Assembly: GCF_901212495.1 (NCBI RefSeq)
Contig: NZ_CAAKNY010000047.1
Span: 12-10,504 of the forward strand
Source of the DNA: Collinsella aerofaciens
GTDB lineage: Bacteria > Actinomycetota > Coriobacteriia > Coriobacteriales > Coriobacteriaceae
DNA: 10,493 nucleotides
Direction: 5' to 3'
The notes under the pieces are model-generated. The model had not been told where the DNA came from and did not search any database. It was given only the letters and a program-made list of their open reading frames with translations. How positions within the stretch are numbered: the first letter of the stretch is position 1; every line of letters starts with the position of its first letter. Of this stretch, positions 6,070 to 10,493 are shown in pieces. The translations under genes were made by a program, and so were the position numbers.

Positions 6070-8217
6070 ATGGATCTCATCGCCCAGCTCGCCTGCGAGC
6101 TCAACCTTAAGGCCGCCAACGTCGAGGCAGCCGTCAAGCTCATCGACGAGGGCAACACCATTCCCTTTATCTCGCGCTACCGCAAGGAAGCCACGGGCGG
6201 CATGGACGACGTCGCCCTGCGCGCCCTCGACGAGCGCCTGTCCTACCTGCGCAATCTTGAGCAGCGTAAAGAGGACGTCATTCTGCTCATCGACGCCCAG
6301 GGCAAACTCACGCCCGAACTCGAGCAGCAGATTCGCGAGGCCACACAGCTCCAGCGCGTCGAGGACCTTTACAAGCCCTACCGCAAAAAGCGCATGACCC
6401 GCGCGCAGAAGGCCCGCGAGGCCGGCCTGGAGCCACTCGCCAACATGATCATTATGCAGGCCTCGGCCAAGGGCAGCGCACTCGACGTCGCCGCGGCATA
6501 CGTCAACGAGGAGGCCGGCTTCGACACGCCCGAGAAGGCGCTCGCCGGTGCGGCGGACATCGTGGCCGAGACGGTGGCCGAGGACCCCGAGAACGTCGCC
6601 GACCTGCGCGCCTTTACGCAAAACACTGCCGACATCGTCGTCGAGGCCACCGACCCCGCCGAGAAGACCCCCTACGAGCCGTACTACAGCTATGACGAGC
6701 CGCTGCGCCGTATCCCCAACCACCGCGTGCTGGCGATCGACCGCGGCGAGCGCGAGGGCAAGCTCCGCGTGCGCGTGAACGTCGACGGCGCCGCCGCCAC
6801 GGCACGTCTCGGCAGCCGTTGGCCCCGACGCCAGGGCGTGTTTGCTCCCATCTTCGATGCCGCCATCGCTGACGGTTACAAGCGCCTCATGGCTCCCTCG
6901 CTTGAGCGCGAGGCCCGCGCCAAACTCACCGTTCGCGCCCAAACCGAGGCCATCAACGTCTTTGCCAAGAATCTCGAGGGCTTGCTCTCGGCACGCCCCG
7001 TGCGCAGCGCCCGCGTGCTCGCGCTCGATCCGGGCTACCGCACCGGCTGCAAGGTCGCCGTCATGGACGAGACCGGCAAGCTGCTCGACCACGGCGTGGT
7101 CTATCCCACCAAGCCGCGCCACGACGTCGCCGGCACCAAGCGCGAGCTCGCCCGCCTCGTCAAGAAGGATGGCGTCAACACCATCGTCATCGGCAACGGC
7201 ACCGCCAGCCGCGAGACCGAGGAGGTCGTCTCGGAGTTCATTGCCGAGCAGGCGCCCAGCCTTCGCTACACCATCGTTAACGAGGCCGGCGCGTCGGTGT
7301 ACTCCGCTTCCGAGCTCGCCAGCCAGGAATATCCCGATCTGGACGTCACCGTGCGCGGCGCCATGAGCCTGGGCCGCCGCCTGCAGGACCCGTTGGCAGA
7401 GCTCGTCAAGATTCCGCCCCAGTCCATCGGCGTGGGCCAGTACCAGCACGACCTTGACCAGGCCGAGCTCTCGCGCACCCTGGGCCACGTGGTGGAAGAC
7501 GTCGTCAACCGTGTGGGCGTCGACGTGAACACCGCGAGCGCGAGCCTGCTGGGATACGTATCGGGCATCACGCCGAACGTGGCCAAGAACATCGTGGCGT
7601 ACCGCGAGGAAAACGGCGCCTTTACCGATCGCCGCCAGCTCAAGAAGGTCCCCAAGCTGGGACCCAAGGCATACCTCAACGCCGCGGGCTTTCTGCGCAT
7701 CAGCGGCGGCAAGAACCCGCTCGACGCGACAAGCGTCCACCCCGAGAGCTACGAGGTGGCCACATCCGTCTTGGAACGCGCCGGCGTGGCGGCCAGTGAG
7801 CTCAGCCGCGGCGGCGTGCCCGATATCGAGCGCCGCCTGGGAAGCATATCGACGCTGGCAAGCGACCTGGACTGCGGCGCCCTCACACTCATCGACATTG
7901 TCAACGAGCTCAAGAAGCCCGGTCGCGACCCGCGCGACGATGCGCCCGAGGTGGTCTTTAGCCGCTCGGCGCTTTCCATCGACGACCTGGAGCCCGGCAT
8001 GGAGCTCAAGGGCACGGTGCGCAACGTTATCGATTTTGGCGCCTTCGTCGACGTGGGCGTGCACCAGGACGGCCTCGTACATATCTCCAAGCTGGCCAAC
8101 CGCTTCGTCAAGCACCCGAGCGACGTGGTGCGTGTCGGCGACACGGTCAAGGTGTGGGTCGAGAAGGTCGATCGCGACCGCAAGAAGATCTCCCTCACTA
8201 TGGTGCAAGGAAAGTAA
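6070..8217 (+). CDS. tex: Tex family S1 RNA-binding transcription accessory protein
   Basis: This 715-residue cytoplasmic nucleic-acid-binding protein is homologous to E. coli YhgF and eukaryotic Spt6 and is thought to act on transcription and RNA. The domain order is canonical. The helical Tex N-domain comes first (MDLIAQLACELNL onward; ISRYRKEATGGMDD near 35-48). An RNase H-like YqgF domain opens with ALDPGYRTG, with Asp320 at the start of its conserved motif. A helix-hairpin-helix segment is at about 485-560 (VNTASASLLGYVSGI). A C-terminal S1 domain spans about 640-713 (FGAFVDVGVHQDGLVHIS). The ATG at 6070 is chosen because AAGGAG (6060-6065) lies 4 bases upstream and the protein then begins as family members do. 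The frame is open back to 5983 but without support. Length is slightly below the 720-785 residues usual for the family. Confidence 0.95.
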   Translation: MDLIAQLACELNLKAANVEAAVKLIDEGNTIPFISRYRKEATGGMDDVALRALDERLSYLRNLEQRKEDVILLIDAQGKLTPELEQQIREATQLQRVEDLYKPYRKKRMTRAQKAREAGLEPLANMIIMQASAKGSALDVAAAYVNEEAGFDTPEKALAGAADIVAETVAEDPENVADLRAFTQNTADIVVEATDPAEKTPYEPYYSYDEPLRRIPNHRVLAIDRGEREGKLRVRVNVDGAAATARLGSRWPRRQGVFAPIFDAAIADGYKRLMAPSLEREARAKLTVRAQTEAINVFAKNLEGLLSARPVRSARVLALDPGYRTGCKVAVMDETGKLLDHGVVYPTKPRHDVAGTKRELARLVKKDGVNTIVIGNGTASRETEEVVSEFIAEQAPSLRYTIVNEAGASVYSASELASQEYPDLDVTVRGAMSLGRRLQDPLAELVKIPPQSIGVGQYQHDLDQAELSRTLGHVVEDVVNRVGVDVNTASASLLGYVSGITPNVAKNIVAYREENGAFTDRRQLKKVPKLGPKAYLNAAGFLRISGGKNPLDATSVHPESYEVATSVLERAGVAASELSRGGVPDIERRLGSISTLASDLDCGALTLIDIVNELKKPGRDPRDDAPEVVFSRSALSIDDLEPGMELKGTVRNVIDFGAFVDVGVHQDGLVHISKLANRFVKHPSDVVRVGDTVKVWVEKVDRDRKKISLTMVQGK

Positions 8218-8255
8218 ACCTCCAAAGCGGATATCCCCTCTTCGTGGCAAGTGTC

Positions 8256-8288
8256 GCAAAGAGCGCGGGCGTTCCCCGCGCTCTTTGC
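8256..8288 (+). terminator. 14-bp hairpin after tex
   Basis: GCAAAGAGCGCGGG (8256-8269) pairs perfectly with 8275-8288 around a 5-base loop, 38 bases after the tex stop. No T-run follows, so it is not a textbook intrinsic terminator; it may stabilise the 3' end or act with Rho. Its right arm overlaps the -35 element of the next promoter (8284-8289). Readthrough from tex and initiation at that promoter may therefore interfere. Confidence 0.55.
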
Positions 8289-8312
8289 CCCTTTGGCAAA
8301 GTGGGGTATACT
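8284..8312 (+). promoter_or_regulatory. promoter of the abi leader RNA and gene
   Basis: The -35 is TTTGCC (8284-8289), followed by a 17-base spacer and a strong -10 TATACT (8307-8312). Transcription would start near 8319. TTTGCC and GGCAAA (8294-8300 region) also form a small inverted repeat around the -35, which could serve as an operator. This places the promoter just upstream of a folded leader. Confidence 0.65.
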
Positions 8313-8318
8313 GTCCGC

Positions 8319-8385
8319 AGTGTGAAAAGCCTTCGGGCTTTTAGCGGCTGCGGGTACCTGTACCTACAGCCGCATTTTTCGTTTT
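8319..8385 (+). ncRNA. structured leader or small RNA ending in an intrinsic terminator, upstream of the Abi gene
   Basis: From the predicted start, two hairpins follow at once. The first is AAAAGCC (8325-8331), a TTCG tetraloop, then GGCTTTT (8336-8342). The second is GCGGCTG (8344-8350) pairing with CAGCCGC (8367-8373), with an inner GGTA/TACC pairing and a doubled GTACCT (8354-8365). It is followed by TTTTT (8375-8379) and TTTT (8382-8385), the form of an intrinsic terminator. The ribosome site of the Abi gene begins at 8386. Most transcripts could thus end as a ~60-nt RNA, with some readthrough into the gene. A conserved RNA motif has been reported upstream of abiF genes, and AbiF-type HEPN proteins have been described as toxins held by such RNAs. 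Membership of this RNA in that class is inferred from position and shape only. Confidence 0.6.
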
Positions 8386-8397
8386 GGAGGAACGATC

Positions 8398-9531
8398 ATG
8401 AAGGAGCGCCCGCTCATCCCGGCAGAACAACAGGTCGCCCACCTCGCAGAGCGGGGCGTCCGCTTCGACATAATGAGCCCCAAGGATGCAGTCGCGTTCC
8501 TCCGCGACAAGAACTTCTTCTTCAAGGTCAAGGCGTTTGCGAAGTGCTTCTCAACGTATCGTAGCCCCGCGTCGGAGGGCTACGGACGCTACGTCAACCT
8601 AGACTTCGCCTACCTCACCGAGCTCACCAGACTCGACCACCACCTCCGCGAGCACATCCTCTCGATGACGCTTGACATCGAGCACTACATGAAGGTCCAT
8701 CTAAACCGGACGATGATGGACGACGGCGTCGACGGGAAGGAGGTCCTCGACCTCCTCTTCGCCCACGAGAGGCTGCGTAAGGAGAGGATGCTGGAGGAGC
8801 GGTTCGATCCAAGCGGGTCAGAAGCCGCCGTCGAGAGGATGAAGGCCATCGCCGACCAGCTAGATGGGGTGGGCGGCAGCGAGCGGGCGATACTCTTCCT
8901 CGAGATGCTCCACATCGCCGAGGATCAGACTTTGGGGATAGACCCGGAGCACCTCGAGCGCAGCGTCTCGTACCTCGGAGACTCGAACTACACCCGGGAC
9001 CTCGCGAATAAGTACGGCAGACGCGAGGACATGTACGTCTGGAACTACCTGGAACTCGTCTCCTTCGGGGGAATCATCGCGCTTTACAAGTTCTACTTCT
9101 ACGACCTCAGGAGGGAACGCAGCCAGGAGGCCGAATCCGTCAAGCAGCTCCTGTTCCCCGTGAAGGCCCTGCGCAACGCGGCCGCTCATAACGGCAACGT
9201 TCTGAACACGATCGGGCAGCGTCTACAGAAGCCCGTCGGCTCCATCGCGACGGCCGCGCGGGAGGAGCTCGGAATCGACCAGGAGCTCGTCGCCCTTACG
9301 AAGCGCTTCCCCGTCATCCACGACTTCACTGCGCTCGTGCTCTGCTTCGATAGAATTGTCAGCGATGCGGACGCGAGGTCGGAAAAGGCGGCAGGCCTGC
9401 GCACCCTGCGCGAGCGCTTCCTTGAGCACGCCGACTACTTCGAAAAGCAGATCGAGCTTGACCGAGGAATCAGGATGCTGGGAGAAGTCATGTGCTCGGG
9501 AGCCGATGTCATCTCTTCGAGCTCCCTATAG
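8398..9531 (+). CDS. Abi_2/AbiF-like abortive infection protein, HEPN domain
   Basis: This 377-residue protein is predicted to be a HEPN-type RNase that arrests growth on phage infection or acts as the toxin of an RNA-protein module. The N-terminus (ERPLIPAEQQVAHLAERGV, then FLRDKNFFFKVKAFAKCF near 34-51) matches the Abi_2 family pattern. An amphipathic helix around 78-102 (RLDHHLREHI to IEHYMKV) and the WNYLELVSFGGIIALYKFY segment are also family-like. The HEPN catalytic motif R-x4-H is intact as RNAAAH, Arg259 to His264. The ATG at 8398 has GGAGG (8386-8390) 7 bases upstream. At least ten arginines use AGG or AGA, codons I did not see in the tex and ABC genes, which suggests horizontal gain. 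No protein partner is adjacent; the preceding RNA is the obvious candidate partner. Confidence 0.85.
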   Translation: MKERPLIPAEQQVAHLAERGVRFDIMSPKDAVAFLRDKNFFFKVKAFAKCFSTYRSPASEGYGRYVNLDFAYLTELTRLDHHLREHILSMTLDIEHYMKVHLNRTMMDDGVDGKEVLDLLFAHERLRKERMLEERFDPSGSEAAVERMKAIADQLDGVGGSERAILFLEMLHIAEDQTLGIDPEHLERSVSYLGDSNYTRDLANKYGRREDMYVWNYLELVSFGGIIALYKFYFYDLRRERSQEAESVKQLLFPVKALRNAAAHNGNVLNTIGQRLQKPVGSIATAAREELGIDQELVALTKRFPVIHDFTALVLCFDRIVSDADARSEKAAGLRTLRERFLEHADYFEKQIELDRGIRMLGEVMCSGADVISSSSL

Positions 9532-9563
9532 CTCTTCAGCCCCCTAATAGCCCCTTACCATTT

Positions 9564-9618
9564 GGGCCCGCTCGGACAGAGTAGGTTCGAGTAAGTCCGA
9601 GTGGTCAGAGTAGGGCCC
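9564..9618. repeat. nested palindromes with about 10-bp GAGT repeats
   Basis: Two copies of GGGCCC (9564-9569, 9613-9618) flank a 7-bp inverted repeat, CTCGGAC (9571-9577) and GTCCGAG (9595-9601). Within and beyond it, four imperfect units beginning GAGT start at 9579, 9589, 9599 and 9608, approximating GAGTRRGTYC. Spacing near one helical turn is typical of arrays of protein sites, but no binding protein is evident. A folded RNA is the alternative. Confidence 0.45.
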
Positions 9619-9621
9619 GAC

Positions 9622-9659
9622 TTCGCCCTCTCGGCCGGGCGCAGAGCCGATAGAGCGAA
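9622..9659. repeat. 14-bp imperfect hairpin in the post-abi region
   Basis: TTCGCCCTCTCGGC (9622-9635) matches the reverse complement of GCCGATAGAGCGAA (9646-9659) at 12 of 14 positions, with a 10-base loop. No T-run follows. It may be part of the end of the abi transcript, or another member of the inverted-repeat cluster. Confidence 0.45.
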
Positions 9660-9860
9660 CCCCAGAGACAACCTAATATCGATGAGCCGAGGCCGGCGGA
9701 TGCCGGTTATTCCTCGTGCGCACAGCCTGTCACGGGACCCGCTTTTCCCGTAAGGGCCGCGATGCTTTTCCGGCTTCTTTCGGGATCGGCCGCCCCCGCT
9801 CAGAGCGACGCCGGCGAAGCTCCCCCGAAATATCCGGTCGGCTGCGCCTTCGCCCCCTTC

Positions 9861-9890
9861 GCGGAGCGCGGGATCCCGCGCGCCCTCCGC
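9861..9890. repeat. strong G+C palindrome
   Basis: A perfect 16-bp palindrome, GCGCGGGATCCCGCGC (9866-9881), is flanked by GCGGAG (9861-9866) and CTCCGC (9885-9890), extending the stem with a small asymmetry. It lies about 90 bases beyond the stop of the - strand MFS gene and could help end that transcript, though no T-run is present. Confidence 0.45.
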
Positions 9891-9981
9891 TCCCGCTTCG
9901 GGCGGTCGGCAGCTAACGAGGTATAGCCGGACAGGGAGAGGAGTGTAAGGTCGATGCGAAAGAGCCGAGAAGTGGCCACGC

Positions 9982-10493
9982 CTACGAGGCGATCTCCCTC
10001 GAAATGAACCGCGACACGGCCAGGCCGGCGACAGCCGCCACGCACACCGCGCCGAACACCGCCGCCGTGCCCGCGGCGGTCGCGGCGGGGGCAAGTATGC
10101 CGCACGCCGCAACCGAGACGGTGCCGCCGAAGCCTCTGAAGAACATAGCCATGGAGGTGGCGCGCCCGGCGTCCGCCGGATCGGCGCCCGTCTGGGCGGC
10201 AAAATTGGACACAGGCATGCCGATGCCGACGCCGAGACCCAGCGCCGCCGCGACGACGGTGCTGGAGGCGACCGCTAGCATCGGGGACATCGCAGAGAAC
10301 GCCGCCGACGCGGCAAGGACGACGACGGATGACGCCGTCGCGATGGCGCGGAGCCGCCCGGTCGCGCGAAACGCCGCGCCGGATGCATTGCTGCCGGCCA
10401 TGAGGGCAAGCGTCATGGGGATGAGCGCCGCACCAGACGAGGCGGCGGCCATGCCTAGCTGTTGCGTGGGAGACCTAAGGACGGAGAAGTCGG
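9982..10493 (-). CDS. MFS transporter, C-terminal part (drug:H+ antiporter type), cut by window edge
   Basis: The frame is open through the right window edge. About 170 C-terminal residues are seen, and the ATG at 10452 is internal rather than the start. The sequence is strongly hydrophobic with at least four membrane segments separated by short loops. Two stretches fit the second half of EmrB/QacA-like 14-helix efflux pumps: the GAALIPMTLALMAG segment followed by a basic loop (GRLRAIA), and GMPVSNFAAQTGADPADAGR followed by FFRGFGGTVSVAACGIL. It would export small toxic compounds using the proton gradient; the substrate is unknown. The protein ends in a short basic tail (SRFISREIAS). It is convergent with the abi gene and not in an operon with anything else shown. 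An alternative is another MFS subfamily. Confidence 0.72.
   Translation of the reverse strand, partial: DFSVLRSPTQQLGMAAASSGAALIPMTLALMAGSNASGAAFRATGRLRAIATASSVVVLAASAAFSAMSPMLAVASSTVVAAALGLGVGIGMPVSNFAAQTGADPADAGRATSMAMFFRGFGGTVSVAACGILAPAATAAGTAAVFGAVCVAAVAGLAVSRFISREIAS

Larger units (their letters stand above)
9532..9981. other. 450-bp G+C-rich non-coding region dense in inverted repeats
   Basis: No credible gene is seen between the convergent abi and MFS genes. Hairpin-forming pairs are crowded throughout. Those not listed separately include CGAGGCCGGC (9688-9697) against GCCGG (9702-9706) with CCTCG (9712-9716), ACGGGA/TCCCGT (9732-9751), and GGCGAAG (9813-9819) against CTTCGCC (9848-9854). 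No clean stem plus T-run was found, so the terminators of the two flanking genes are not obvious. Open frames here on either strand are low-complexity Arg/Pro/Ser readings with no ribosome site. It could be repeat-rich debris, a structured RNA, or a regulatory or integration spacer. Confidence 0.5.

Noticed and set aside
6052..8259. 735-codon open frame on the - strand opposite tex
   Set aside because: It is the antisense shadow of a high-G+C gene. It has no family motif, is rich in Ala/Gly/Val/His, and tex itself is unmistakable on the other strand.
9581..9601. GGTTCGA resembling a tRNA T-loop
   Set aside because: No acceptor stem, anticodon arm or D arm of proper spacing could be assembled around it.
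9555..10202. 215-codon - strand frame spanning the repeat region and the MFS gene end
   Set aside because: It overlaps the MFS coding sequence in another frame and gives Arg/Pro-rich sequence with no domain.

Overview
The window reads as a chromosomal segment of a high-G+C anaerobic actinobacterium. The best guess is class Coriobacteriia, probably Collinsella or a close relative. This rests on codon style (arginine almost always CGC/CGT in the long genes), strong GGAGG-type ribosome sites, and remembered resemblance of the ABC pair, the Tex protein and the GGDEF protein to coriobacterial homologues. It was not tested by a search. No rRNA, tRNA, CRISPR array, transposase or integrase was seen.

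Left part (1-4545): a strong hairpin ends whatever lies upstream. A sigma70-like promoter with an overlapping inverted repeat then drives a three-gene operon on the + strand: a MarR-family regulator followed by the two halves of a heterodimeric type IV (type I exporter fold) ABC exporter. The genes overlap by 8 bases at each junction, so translation is probably coupled. The two ABC halves are complementary. The first has degenerate Walker B and switch residues but an intact signature. The second has an intact Walker B and switch histidine but a degenerate signature. Together they give one catalytic and one degenerate ATP site. The operon ends in a highly folded 3' region and a bidirectional intrinsic terminator shared with the convergent next gene.

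Middle part (4546-8255): a membrane-anchored GGDEF diguanylate cyclase on the - strand and the Tex RNA-binding protein on the + strand are divergent. Their shared upstream region contains a 162-bp element bounded by 30-bp inverted repeats matching at 27 positions. It looks like a non-autonomous mobile or structured intergenic repeat.

Right part (8256-10493): after tex comes a HEPN-type Abi_2/AbiF-like abortive-infection protein, preceded by its own promoter. About 60 nt of leader folds into two hairpins and ends in a T-run just before the ribosome site. This arrangement fits a small RNA plus HEPN RNase toxin-antitoxin or phage-defence unit and is the most interesting item here. Its codon use (many AGG/AGA arginines) differs from its neighbours and suggests acquisition. 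A 450-bp G+C-rich non-coding stretch packed with inverted repeats follows. The window then closes with the 3' end of an MFS drug-efflux-type transporter on the - strand, cut by the window edge.
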